Assembly: GCA_033030425.1 (NCBI GenBank)
Contig: JAUFSD010000009.1
Coordinates: 1,426,001-1,490,000, forward strand
Reading direction: 5' to 3'
Source: Verpa conica
Taxonomy: Eukaryota > Ascomycota > Pezizomycetes > Pezizales > Morchellaceae
DNA length: 64,000 bases
The translations under genes were made by a program, and so were the position numbers. The notes beneath the pieces were generated by a model. The model saw nothing but the letters and a program-made list of their open reading frames with translations. It searched no databases and was not told where the DNA came from. Positions 14,578-28,400 of the stretch are shown one piece after another (position 1 is the first letter of the stretch; the number at the start of each line of letters is the position of its first letter).

Positions 14578-17500
14578 ATGCCCGACAATGACGACAAACA
14601 CGAGGAAGGGGAAGTCACTGACCCTATAACCACAACGGCAGACCTAGGCGATAACGGAAAGCAAAAGAGAGACTCCATTGCCTCCACTAAATCTGCCATC
14701 TCTACCTATTCTGAAAAAACGGATAGTAAGGCTACTAAGGAGGACAAACAGGAAGATGAGGTATGTCATGCCGTGTTTCACCTTGCTGTAAAGCTCCTTC
14801 CGTGTTACGTTTCCTTCCTTCTCGATTCGTCTAAACTCAGCTCTTTCATGCACCATACTCCTAATGAGCTCCTAATACTATATTCATGATGCCTCCCCTA
14901 TTCTCTATACAGACTCTCATCTTCTTAGCTCTCCCCCCACTTCTCCAAACCTCTATCCTCCTCATTACACTTATACCATTCCCCATGTTCCTTCATCTCT
15001 ACACTTATATCTTCCCTATTAAGCTCACATAGAATTTCTTCATGACTCAAATTATCGTCACCTCCCCTTCTGCTTTTGCTAACAAATTTGTTCTAAATTT
15101 TCAGGAAACAAGTTCTGAAGATGGATTTGCAGATGCTCCAGAGTCTACGGGACCAACCCTCTTGACACGTAGTCTTACCCAATCATCTCTCCATTCTACT
15201 GCTTCCTCGGGGGCAGATGCTCCGTCATCACCAACAGCATCGAACCCTCCAACCAACAACCGAGATAGCCAACAATCGATAACTGTAACCCCTGCGACTA
15301 CTATCAACGGCTCAGTTAATGAGACTGGGATGCCAAAGTCACCCCTCAGTCAACGCCGCATATCGACTTCCTCTCTTGATGAGGTATCTCTTATTGATGA
15401 GCTCCCACCGCCAAAGGATGTAGTTCCAGCCGCTGCCGAATCATCGCCAATTATATCTACGTCTCCCACCTCAATAGTCGAATCAATCACAAATAGATTT
15501 TCTAGGTCATCTACGACCAGCTCCCAGAATTCAACTACTACTTCCAAGGGGGCTCCCCCGGTCTTCCCTCCAAGGAAGCTCTCATCTTCACTCCCGGCTC
15601 CCCCTCCACCTACGCCTCCAGCAGCAGCAGCAGCTCCGCAGCCCCCCCCCCCTCCTGCTAGAAGGTCTCCCTTTAGCTGGCTCCGTTCAAGCTCTAGCAC
15701 TCCCACAACACCTTCTCCGGTACCAACTTCTGTACAATCTAATTCCAGGAGAGCCACTGGTTCATCAATTGCCACCCTAGCTTCTGTTGCCTCCAATGCT
15801 CCTACAATGCAAGGGACTAGTGAATCATGGCTACATACATTAGAGTCTGAAAGAGAGGAAAAGGAGAATGAGGTAGCGAGAGGAACCCAAAATCTGAGGG
15901 AAAACTTTAAGAAAATAAGAGAGGCACGCGAGGGTATGCCAGCACCTGGTGAAGATGATAAAGACACCGCAAGTAGGGGCTCAATGTTTTCTGTAATTGG
16001 TTTCGGAGGTGCACCTGCAACACCAGTCCAAGAAGAAACTACCCCACCTGGCTTAGATCCTGTTGCTTCTTCAATTAAAGAGGACGAAATTGATTGGGAT
16101 CTCTGGCAAGCTATCGTTGATGATGCTGGTAAGGTTGCTGCTGAAAAACCTACTGAGCTCAGTCAAGCAGTTCAGGCCGGAATTCCACCTACCCTTAGAG
16201 GAACAATATGGCAAAGCATGGCGTCTAGTAAATCTCTAGAATTAGAGGCTATGTACCGTGATGTTGTTGCTCTACCAGGAACCGCTACAGCAGAAGATGC
16301 ACGCCCTATTTTCGGAAGCCATTGGCTTTGGGACCCTTCGCCAACATCTAGTCAATCGTCGTCCCCTAAACTAGGATCTCTAACTAGCCCAAAGTTAGAC
16401 CCTAGAGGAAGCACAAGAGGAAGTACTTGGGGGAAAACGGTGACCCAGCTAGAGAAAGTGATCAAAAGGGACCTAGGCGAAAGAACCAGTTTTGGGAAGT
16501 ATAAGGTCGACCAGAAGGCACTTATGGGTGTCTGCAAGGCGTACGCACTTTTTGATCCTGAGGTCGGGTATACGCAAGGGATGACCTTCATCGCTACGGT
16601 TCTACTATTAAATGTATGTTCCCAAATAGGTTTCTCCCTAAATTATTCAATGACTAAAAATCTCATTAGATGACGGAAGAAGAAGCTTTTTGCGTTTTTG
16701 TCAGACTTATGAACAAGTATAAGTTACGTACAATGTTCCAGGACAAAATGAAAGGTCTTGAGCTTCGACTTTTCCAGTATGACAGGATCTTGGAAGATTA
16801 TGAACCTAAACTCGCCATTCATCTTAAGCGACAAGGGATAGAGTCGTCACTTTATGCCGCACAGTGGTTTCTCACACTTTTTACATACAAATTCCCGCTA
16901 CAGTTAGTCTTAAGGGTTTTCGATCTCCTCTTTAGCGAAGGCTTAGAAGGGCCAATTCTAAAGTTTGGAATTGTTATGATGGGAAAGAACGCAAGCACTC
17001 TTCTTGGAATGGATTTTGATAATCTAGGTCCATTTCTGAAGGAGCGACTGTTTGATGTTTATTTAGATGCCACACCCAGTGCATCGAGCGTTAAAGAAGC
17101 CGGTTTCTTCGGGAATGGGGGCGAGAAAGAGGTATATAGGGCAAACTTGATGGTGCAGGATGCGTGTGCTATCAAAATTTCCCAGGAGACTCTTGACCGC
17201 TACGAACGAGAATGGGACGAGATAGTACGGACAAAGAGAGAAACCGAACTAGAATTAGAAGGACTGAGGCGGGCCAATCTGAACTCGGCACTGAAAGTCA
17301 AGAAACTCGAAGAACAGAATGAGGAGCTTAACCGGGAATATGTCAGGATCGCCAGCAGTGAGGTCGAACTCAAGGTCATGAATGACCAACTCGCAGACGA
17401 AAATGAGGAACTCAAAGGGAAGGTCGAAATCCTAAAGGAGTCCCTCGACAAGCAACCCCAGGAAATTGAGGATCGATTCAAGGAGGAAACACGTGTCCTG

Positions 17501-17729
17501 ATGGAGAAGAACCTAGCCGTACATACAGAAAACCAAGCCTTGGAGGAGAATATGATGGAAATGGAGAAAGAATTAGTTAGCACAAAGATGCAATTGGCGA
17601 CGGTAACTACTTCCTCAGTCAGTTTTCAGGTAGAGCATTACTAATGAAAATCCATATATTTAGATTAATGAGGATTACGACCTCCTTAAGAACAGGTGGA
17701 ACGATCTTAAGAAGGCACTTGGAGATTAA
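14578..17729 (+). CDS. GYP5: TBC-domain Rab GTPase-activating protein, Gyp5-like
   Basis: GAP that stimulates GTP hydrolysis by Ypt/Rab GTPases in ER-Golgi or exocytic traffic (family role). Exons: 14578-14760, 15105-16613, 16670-17629, 17664-17729; all introns are phase 0 and the product is 905 aa. The first ~400 residues are disordered and Ser/Thr/Pro-rich, with a proline run near 15600-15650. The TBC domain spans roughly residues 415-700: GIPPTLRGTIWQSM at its start, then KRDLGERTSF carrying the candidate arginine finger, then VGYTQGMTFI with the glutamine finger. The stretch from about 740 to 880 is a strong coiled coil, as in Gyp5/Gyl1. The last exon supplies 21 residues ending in LKKALGD. 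The DLGxRTS form of the finger motif has one residue more than the usual DxxRT spacing; I recall it as normal for filamentous-fungal Gyp5 proteins. The paralogous Gyl1-type assignment cannot be excluded. Intron 1 is long (344 bp). Confidence 0.9.
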
Positions 17730-19638
17730 GCAGATTTCTTCTCAGTTTAGCCCCTTTTTAGCAGGCCCGTGGTTTCTGTAGCCTGCTGGTCGGAAACTTC
17801 AGAAGCATCTCCTTTCTCTCCTTATCCACGACATTCATCTCCCCATAAAGAAAATCGTAAAGTCATAGTGTCTTTTATCTCTTCTTTCTGTTCCATAGTT
17901 TTTATTTTTACTTACCTCCTTTTTTCTTTTATTTTACGATTTTGCATGTTTGTTGGCATCGTATGCTGGTAGCCAATAATAACGATTATGGCGATAATGA
18001 AGTTCGAAAATAGCTATAGGTTACATATGTGGGGTGATTGGTTCTTATAGAATGATTATGTTTTCATACCTTCAGCTAGAATAGTTACTCAGATCTTAGC
18101 GTAAGTACATTTTTGTAGTCGGGTAGATGTTGTATGTACTGCTACCTTACATATAATACGCATTATATTATTGTTTATCGTTTATAAGTGGGTATGCAAT
18201 TGACATTCTAAGTTCTTACACGGGGGGGACATGCCTTTACAATAGTAGCAGCATCGATACACAAGCATCTCGGTTAACCCACCCTTAAACTAGATGCCCA
18301 CCTATGCATGCTAGAATCCCCCCTCAAAATGAATGGTAAAAATAGGGGCTAACAAGACAAATTAAGATGGATGAGCGAGATCTGGAGTTGTGGCCCCGAG
18401 GGTTGCAGCTCCAGGGCCTGTAGTCTTAGTACTGTTTGGTCCTGGTAGGTACTGGTTTAGAGTAGTGTGAGAGATATTTTCTCACTATGATTCTTCCCAG
18501 TAGTTCTGGCCTTATCAGGAACATTTCCAGCGACTCACTGTAAATCTAGAGAACACCCGAACCGTCGGCCCAACCCAAGGCCTAGGGACATGGCTCACGA
18601 TCCACATTTCAATACGAAACATAGCGCTAGCTATGTTTGGGGGCAGTGTGACAGCGAATACCTATAAGCTACATCAGGGCTACTTTACATGCATACTAGG
18701 GGCTTCATGTTACTTTACGGAACGGTATTGTATTCAGCACGCTAGCTCTACCAATCACCATACAAAGTATTTGTCAACGGGGGTTATATTTCAAAACATG
18801 CGTATGTAACGAGGTAAACCCCTAAGTGAAAGAGCTTAGACCACCTGGTAGCGGAAAAAAGGTTATCTACGGGATCTGGTTGGCAAGGGTTCAGGTTACT
18901 TTAAATCAGGACTTACAAGCGACTTAAGGCTGCCAACAGTTATGTCGCGGGTTAAGACTCTTAGAAGCATACGGCTTTGTATAGGGTCAAAAATAACCCT
19001 ATCTGAAATCACGCTTGGTGCTGATCAACAGCCTCAGTCCCTAGGCGCAGGATCACGCTTGATGCTGATCAATAGCGTCAGTCCCTAGGCGCAGGTACAG
19101 CGTGAGATACCGATTCTTAATTCTAATACCTTATATACCGTTATATCTTATTCTCACTTTTAAGCTATTATGTGAATGTAGGCATGTTAAGCGCTCTCCA
19201 CGATTGGAGTTGATTTGTGTCTTGTAGCCTCGGCGCTTCTAGAACAGAGATCAAGGAGAGATAGCAAGACTTCATGTAGAACCCAACCTATGTGTATAGC
19301 CTGGGGCTTACTAGCGCCTGAAACGCCATGGTGTTTTTGGTTGACGCAGATCTGTGCAATTGTCAACTTTAAATCTTGGCCGGTTTCGGTCTTGCAATCA
19401 AGTGAGACAAGATTTGGAATAATCATGTATATTAAGTCTCTTGTTCCCTCAATACTCAGTAATTCTACAATTTCTCCCAGAAACTCGGCGGTCTTACTGA
19501 ATTTATTTCTTTCTGTCGCTGGCGACTCTTTTTACACCTTTTCTTATTATATTTTATTGCTTCATCACTTATAGACCATCACCATCGATCCTACTTAATA
19601 CTCAAACACCGAAGCGTCAAACAAAAAAAGTAACAATA
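17730..19638. other. Spacer downstream of the TBC gene
   Basis: No supported gene. It contains a short perfect palindrome with 9-nt arms and a 4-nt loop (18617-18638) and a tandem 44-bp duplication (19008-19095). The last ~100 bp are the leader of the secreted-protein gene. Confidence 0.55.
19008..19095. repeat. Tandem duplication of a 44-bp unit
   Basis: Two head-to-tail 44-bp copies, 19008-19051 and 19052-19095, differ at three positions. Each begins ATCACGCTTG and ends CCCTAGGCGCAGG. Noncoding context. Confidence 0.85.
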
Positions 19639-20695
19639 ATGAAGCCACAGTCGTTAATCATAAGAGCTTTCTTCGCGGTAGTTCTTCTAGCATCTCAAGC
19701 ATATTCTCAAGGAGATGGGGGAAACCAAGGCAACAATGAGGATGGAAACGCAGATAACCTCCTCCTAAATAAGGACAACGTCCAAACAGCCAGCCAGTCC
19801 GATGGGCTTGAGGGTGCAAACGAAAAAGTTACACCCTCTGAGACGTAAGATCATGCCCTCTAGTTTTTCTTATATCCTTCGAGAAAGAAAGAAAATCTCA
19901 GTAAGCATAAGTAAACTGACATAAGTCATCTTCGGTGAATTTAGCGACAACGCAAATTTTATCAATTTCTGCACTGGGAAGACAATAAGCAATGGTCTTC
20001 AGGTGATGGGTGGGAGCTGTAATCCTATTCCCATGGGTGATATTCCTTCGGCGGGAAAAATGGTTTGTAACCCAACTCTTATATATCTCCCACCTACAAA
20101 AACCATAGAACTCATAGTTAATACTTTCTCAATCAAGGTCTCTGCAATAATCATTGAACCCAAAGAGGGCTCTACCGTTCCTGCCGACCAAGAATTCACC
20201 ATCGTCATCAAAGTCAACAACCTCCAAGCAGGTACTTTCGTTAGTACGTAATGCCTTCTTCAAACGTCCTCATCTTCCTAGGAAAACTAACTCTCTAATA
20301 GACCCAACAACAAACTACTACACTTCCCCACAACAAGTTAATGGAGCTGGTATCACAATTGGGCATTCTCATGTAACAATCCAAAATCTCGGCGGCTCAT
20401 TCACGCCTACAACACCACCCCCGGCCGACGTGTTTGAATTCTTCAAGGGTATTAATGACGCCGGCGATGGAAATGGCCTTTTGACGGCCTCTACCGGGGC
20501 CGAAGGTCTACCCGCAGGATTCTACCGAGTCTGTACTATTAACTCAGCAAGTAATCACCAAGCTGTTCTAAGCCCGGTTTTTGAGAGAGGTGCTCAAGAT
20601 GATTGTACAAAGGTAATATCTCAACCACTATTGCATTGAGCTTATTTGGGAGCTGTGCTAACGCGAGCTCATATGTTTAGTTCCAAGTTGCTTAA
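19639..20695 (+). CDS. Small secreted protein, conserved fungal family of unknown function
   Basis: Predicted secreted protein of 276 aa; function unknown. Exons: 19639-19844, 19945-20243, 20302-20612, 20681-20695; phases close, and the last exon codes only for FQVA and the stop. Residues 1-24 form a signal peptide (hydrophobic AFFAVVLLASQAYSQ). A low-complexity Gly/Asn linker follows. The mature core starts near NFINFCTGKTISNGLQ and GSCNPIPMGDIP, passes NPTTNYYTSPQQ and GHSHVTIQNLGGSFTP, and ends with FYRVCTINSASNHQ and DDCTKFQVA. From memory, this arrangement marks a family found in secretomes of both ascomycetes and basidiomycetes, often mislabelled in databases (for example as a ribosomal S17 protein). 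The conserved cysteines suggest disulphides. Neighbours give no functional hint. The start ATG sits in a good context and begins the signal peptide. Confidence 0.85.
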
Positions 20696-22804
<2,109 letters not shown>

Positions 22805-23080
22805 ATGTCTTTCTTTAAGATTACTCTAATCCGCTCTGGCATCGGTATGACGGAACGCCAAAATGGCATACTTAAAGCCCTCGGTCTGCGAAAACGTATG
22901 AAGACAGTCTATCACCAGGTTACGCCTCAGACCGCCGGTATGATCATGAAGGTCAAGGAATTGCTCGCCGTATCTGAGGTCGACACACCCCTAACCCAGA
23001 AGGAAATACATGAGAAGAGGCGGCCACCAAAGGGATTTTACATAGAGAAGCCAATGAGGCCTGGGACAGTTTCAGAATAG
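22805..23080 (+). CDS. MRPL33: Mitochondrial large-subunit ribosomal protein uL30m (MRPL33)
   Basis: Component of the mitochondrial 54S ribosomal subunit. Intronless, 91 aa. The protein begins MSFFKITLIRSGIGMTERQN, then ALGLRKRMKTVYHQ, the typical uL30 fold (ITLxRSxIG, LGLRK). It ends with a short extension EIHEKRRPPKGFYIEKPMRP. Length and sequence match yeast Mrpl33 (about 86 aa). No separate presequence is visible, as is usual for this family. It is divergent from KRR1. Confidence 0.93.
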   Translation: MSFFKITLIRSGIGMTERQNGILKALGLRKRMKTVYHQVTPQTAGMIMKVKELLAVSEVDTPLTQKEIHEKRRPPKGFYIEKPMRPGTVSE

Positions 23081-24581
23081 AAGGACACCGGTTGATTGGG
23101 TTGTAGACGGGGATCATGGACAGCATATGCTGGTTGTGCGGACGTGCGCTGGAAGGCTATTTGGCTTCTTGTATCATATTTAGGAATGTGAGGCTGTTTT
23201 TTTTTGTTCAGAAGTTTGTGCTGATTAGGTAGGCTTAAGAAATTTCGATATCCCATACTGCCTACACTTATCTCAGATGACACTATTTAAGCGCCATGGA
23301 GAAACATTATTGTCTCTATAAGGTAACCTAGTTACTGGTCTCGTTCCCATATCCAGGTTTTATTTACTGTGCAGCACCGTACGGTATGATGTGCTTACCC
23401 CTCCGAGCTTGCCTAGTTCTTGTTCGGGGATATTTTTCTCGGGGGGACTCGGAGGAAATTTGGTACTTCTGTTTGTGGCTGTCCCACACAATTCTAAGTA
23501 CTGTGGCTCGTTTCTGTTTAGAACTAGCAAGCTGTGTACGATTGGATGATAATGATGTTGTTCTCTAAGAGATGACAAACAATCTATCTGCTAGTGCATA
23601 TCGACTAGCATGCTCCACAGTATTGTGGCACACACTAGTATGTAAGGCTAAGTGTTATCAGCTACGATGACACCTGTTTTCCGCGAATGATATAGACCAT
23701 CATGCATAGACCATCCCCTCTAATATAACTAATATTATCATAGGATTATCCAATTTTCTGGTATATCTATGTCTTCCCTGAATTGGGCATTTTTCTATCA
23801 TCAGAGACCACCGAGCAGCCTATAGTAGCTTTATAATACCGAGCTAAACCTCGATAGGCCGAGGGTTTTCGGCGCAAATTAGGTACTTATATTTATATGG
23901 AGCTATCACACAAACCTAAGTACCTTCGGAGGTCAAAAGCCCTTCTGAGCCAATCTAATCCCCCGGGGGGTCCGGAGGTTTCTCGTAAATCTACTACTCT
24001 AGACCCTACGGTCTGCGCAGCGAAGCAAGAAATATTATGGGGCTAGGTACGAGACTACTTAGTTATATGTTGTAGTCACTATAACGCTAGAGAATTTTTT
24101 GCTTCTAAGAATCTCTTTTCACGATTGCCGTAAGTGTTAGTTTTCTTTTTACCCTCCAAAAGCGTGTTTTCTATTAACTATACGTAATTAATGATAAATA
24201 ATATGTACTAATCAGTTATATGTTGTATACTACATAGTCATTATAACGCTAGAGAAATTTTCTCCTCCCAGGGACCTCTTTTCATAATGGCCGGCCGTAA
24301 GTTTTAGTTTTTTTACCCTGTAAAAACCTGTATACTATTGACTATACGTAATGAATGATAAATTATATGTACTAATCAGCGAGTTAGTCTGAGTTTCATA
24401 TCTAGTTTTTAATCCACCTAACTCTTCGCGCCGAAAGAAAATAGACAAAGCTAGCTGGCCTAATTGTTATAAAAGGGCTCAAGATTCCCTTTTCAGTCAA
24501 TTCAGACAAAAGTCTTCCAATAACAAAACTCATACTTTCACCCATACTTCAAAAGAGTTTTTCCAGTTAAAATCTATCGAT
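23081..24581. other. Spacer with diverged repeats
   Basis: No gene supported. It contains two related ~50-bp palindromic segments (about 23454-23506 and 23874-23926) and a diverged ~160-bp tandem duplication (24061-24379). The last ~130 bp are the leader of the next gene. Confidence 0.55.
24061..24379. repeat. Diverged tandem duplication of ~153-166 bp
   Basis: Copy 1 (24061-24213) and copy 2 (24214-24379) both begin AGTTATATGTTGTA, contain ATAACGCTAGAGAA and CTCTTTTCA, and end TATGTACTAATCAG. Copy 2 carries a small insertion near its start. AT-rich and noncoding. Confidence 0.8.
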
Positions 24582-25490
24582 ATGCATTTCACTCCCTTCG
24601 ATATTATTCCCAATGAGCTTATCTCTTTGATTGGCGAGAGTATTCCGGATGCAAGATCACTAAACTCTGTTCTTAAATGTAGTCGCCATCTCGCGGCCGT
24701 ATTCACCCCGCTTCTTTATAGGATGGCTGTCGAGGATCACGACGGTCTCCCGGCGATCCATTGGGCTGCCCGTGAAGGGCATGAACCTTTGGTTGAGTTT
24801 CTAGTCAGCAACAAAGGGATTGATATTGACCTAGAAAACGTATCCGAAGACGGGGACACGATAGCTAGGACTCCCCTCGACTATGCTGTCGAAGCCGGAC
24901 AGGTCTCCATGGTCCGGTTCCTTCTCCAGAACGGTGCTACGGTAAATATTCCCAACGCCGGGTCCAAGCGCGTCGCACCGATATACACGGCTACAGAAAT
25001 GGGTCTTAGTATGGAAGGAGCAAAGGGTAAGACTCAACCATATGGTATTCTGGATGATGTTCGCACCACCAAAGGCTTAGCAGTAGCCAAGATTCTTCTC
25101 AACCATGGCGCCGATCCCAATTTTACTCTAAGTGGCACCAGCGGAGAGAGCCTTCTACACCGCTCTGCAGCTTGCGGCGGTACCGCTATGGTTAAGTTGC
25201 TTCTCGAGAACCGTGCCGAAGTTGACCTCAAGGATCGATTTGGGAAAACGGCTCTTCATAGGGCAATAACGGAGTCAAAAGGGGATGGGTTTAATGCCCA
25301 GATGTGCGCAATTGATATCGTGGAATTGCTAGGGTGGTGGGGGGCAGATATGTTTGCTGCGGATTCTGGTTCCAAGACGGTGATGGAATACGCTTTGGAA
25401 AAGGGGATGGATTGTGTCGTTGAGAGTTTGCGTGGGAATTGGCTCAATTGTTATAGGTTTACTCATCTATGCTTTGGAGAGGGCTTCTAG
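24582..25490 (+). CDS. F-box-like/ankyrin-repeat protein
   Basis: Intronless, 302 aa. Residues about 7-50 (DIIPNELISLIGESIPDA through FTPLLYRMA) look like the degenerate F-box common in fungal F-box/ankyrin proteins. At least four ankyrin repeats follow: GLPAIHWAAREGHEPLVEFL, TPLDYAVEAGQVSMVRFLLQ, the SLLHRSAACGGTAMVKLLLE block and TALHRAITES. A final degenerate copy is DIVELLGWWGADMFA. If the F-box is real, the protein would bind Skp1 and present ankyrin-bound substrates to an SCF ligase; the substrate is unknown. Isolated between long spacers, it looks like accessory rather than core gene content. The ATG is the first in the frame. Confidence 0.85.
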   Translation: MHFTPFDIIPNELISLIGESIPDARSLNSVLKCSRHLAAVFTPLLYRMAVEDHDGLPAIHWAAREGHEPLVEFLVSNKGIDIDLENVSEDGDTIARTPLDYAVEAGQVSMVRFLLQNGATVNIPNAGSKRVAPIYTATEMGLSMEGAKGKTQPYGILDDVRTTKGLAVAKILLNHGADPNFTLSGTSGESLLHRSAACGGTAMVKLLLENRAEVDLKDRFGKTALHRAITESKGDGFNAQMCAIDIVELLGWWGADMFAADSGSKTVMEYALEKGMDCVVESLRGNWLNCYRFTHLCFGEGF

Positions 25491-28400
25491 GGTTATAGAT
25501 TATTTATACCTATTTAATCCGTCCATAGACCAATTTTTGTTAAATAGTTGAATCCTATTTCTATTATGCGCCTATATGTGTACTACGTACTATCCTAATG
25601 CGCTCAAAATTATTTTCTAGATTCACTTGTTTCTTTTCCAAAAGAAAGAAGAGAGATTTTCCGCCCCCACGCTTCCCCGTTATGACGCCTTGGGTAATAG
25701 GGCCAGGTAAGACATAGATCTCCAATAAGTTTGTCGATAGCATCCTCAAATCAGATTGTTCATTATAAGCCCTGAGTGTAGCTCTCCTACGTCAAGAACC
25801 AGGTTTACCCGTTTCAATATATTTATCACCAGGGAATGAACCAGCTGCAGGGGGGTTTCTTCCAATGAGGTTTTACTCTACACCTATCATTGTGCCCCCC
25901 CAAATACTTAAACTTTGACGTCAACGGATTCTGTTTCCCGGAGTGTTTTCTCCAGGGGTGTTGGCAGACGTGTCCAAGTGGAACATTCTGTGTTAATTGT
26001 ATCATTTCTTTGAGGTACCGCGATTCCCTGCCCTCGGGTAGTTTTGTGATTGAGGCACCAGTGCGCGTCAGCTATGACGGAAAAAAAAGTCACCCGGATG
26101 TACCGATTCTATAAAGACCCCTGCGCACTTCTAGGTTGAGTATATGGAATATTTGAAATTTGACTGAAGAGCCAACTGTAGACCCGTGGCAAACTCGATA
26201 CCCCCCCCCTCCCCTTCAATGCTATAATTACGTAGGACTCTTTGTTTAGTAAGCTATGGATTAGCAGGCCCCTGGCCTTACCGAGGCAGCTGTAAACTAG
26301 TAATTTATAAGCACTTTGAAACATGAGAAGCACATCTGTCAGAGGGGTCTTCATTGATACCTTAAGGTTGGTTTAGTTCTACATATATGTTTCCCCCAGC
26401 TCGTGGCTGGACATTTCCCTATCTATATGAGTGGCAGCTCGGTAGTCCTATGATCTTATAGTATGTGGTTTAGTGCTGTTTTGAACCTAACTACATACAG
26501 CTATAATCGCGAAAAGCTGACGTTTACGGGTACCCGCTCTATGATTAATGTACGACATGCAAAGGCAGGCTGTTGCAAAGGCGCCAGAATTGATGAATGT
26601 GTATAGTTAGTGATTGAAGGTCTAAGAAGAAACGATAACAACGTCAAGTCGCAGGAGTACGTAAGCTTTGTTAAATGGCTACTGTACAAGAGCCTCAGAT
26701 TGCTGTCTTTTTTTTCTATTCATTATATTGGGGGAACTATTTACCTTAACAGCCTTGTCTTGGATGTGTGATCTTGTGATTGGAAGCGATCTTGTCCACG
26801 ATACCTCCATGGAGTAATTGGCGATATTTATTTGCGTGATCAACATAAGTTAGTAGCTGGAGCCGAGATAGGCTAGATATAGTAGTTACACGCATCCTTA
26901 TCCTACTTTTACATAGCTCTAGTTACACTGATGTTAAGATTAAATAAAAAAGGTACAGCCGCCGCCGCTCGGGAGACACAACTGAATAAGTAAATTAATT
27001 CTAGTCAAAAAATTTCCTATTTTTACTAAAGCCTTTGGGGCAAGGCTGCAGTGCAGTATCTCTGCCTCAGTCGGCGACCAAAGAGTTAGCTATGTAGGAG
27101 AAACCATTGACTAATAGAAATAGACAATCTTAGAGTTTCTTATAATTTCTAGTTCTACTATGGGTAAGCTCAGCTGGTTATATTCTATTCCTGATAGCAG
27201 CACGTATAAATGGACCATTCATCTGCTAGCGGCGTCGTAATTATCCGAGTGAGTTACCATGACTGATATAGTATTTTGAGTCTCGGCATTTCTGTCACAC
27301 AATGCACCACTTGATCGGCAAGCATACTATTATATTTCATTTTCTGAAACTTCCAAACAAAAAAAATTTCCCCGGGATGCACACCGCGTGTTGATCTGCT
27401 CCGGGCCCAGTTTCACTGCGGATAAATCCCAGCCCAATACATTGTCAGTTATTTCTCGCGTACAGCTGCTTAATTTGTTTTCATGGGAAAGACAAAACAA
27501 GCCGTGCCAGTTGCTGCTAGTTTTCTTTAGCGATTGGCTGGTTGACATCATTTATCACGGTTATCGCGCCTGCTCAGTTGCCGATCCTCTTGGCAAAAAG
27601 TCTATTGGGCCAAGTAGAGACCAAATCTAGTACTAGTACGTGAGTAATAGTTATAAGTATCACTGCGCTGTAACATAAGTTTGGGACTCTAAAAGTATCA
27701 AATGCAGAGGAGTTAAATTCCATCAGGGGAAATATATCAACGACGGTGCGTAAAGTGGTGATTCGGAGAAAAGCCTGAATATTGTTTTCCCTTGTATGCG
27801 GGTTTTTACTTAGGTAACAAGAGAGGACATTTTATGATCAGTAATAACTTTATTAAGGGATTTAATAACTGGTGCAAAAAGCTTTCAGGAGTGCGCCTTG
27901 TTTTTTACCATTTCTTTCTACATGAATTGGGACCGCATGTGAAGTCAATGTTTTTTTTTGGAGGGAGGGGTACTTTCGGAGCTTCCGTGGAGCTCCTGTG
28001 GAATATCCCTAGGTTTATAGTGCTCGGCCGAGATGGGTTGGTTTACCAGGCCCATCGGCCCACTAGAATGATATCTCAATCTGCAAGACATGAGGCGGAC
28101 TGTTGATTGCCAAGAGTTAGATCTTGTGATTAATCTATGCTTCGAGAAAGAAGGTACTCGCGGTACCCGAGAAGAGGGATTAGAACTCCAACTATACTGG
28201 TTTTTGTCACAGTTGCATACAAAAGAGCCTCAATGTTGGCGCTAGAAACTCCTATTTTAGCTGGCTTGCGTGGTGAGCCCATATATGCGGAATCTTTACC
28301 TTAGTTCATCTTAGGAGTCGTACGATCGGGATTTTGTTTGAGGTTTGCATGTAGTGATGTAATTTTGTAAATCCAATGGTACAAATGGGCGGCTACTAAG

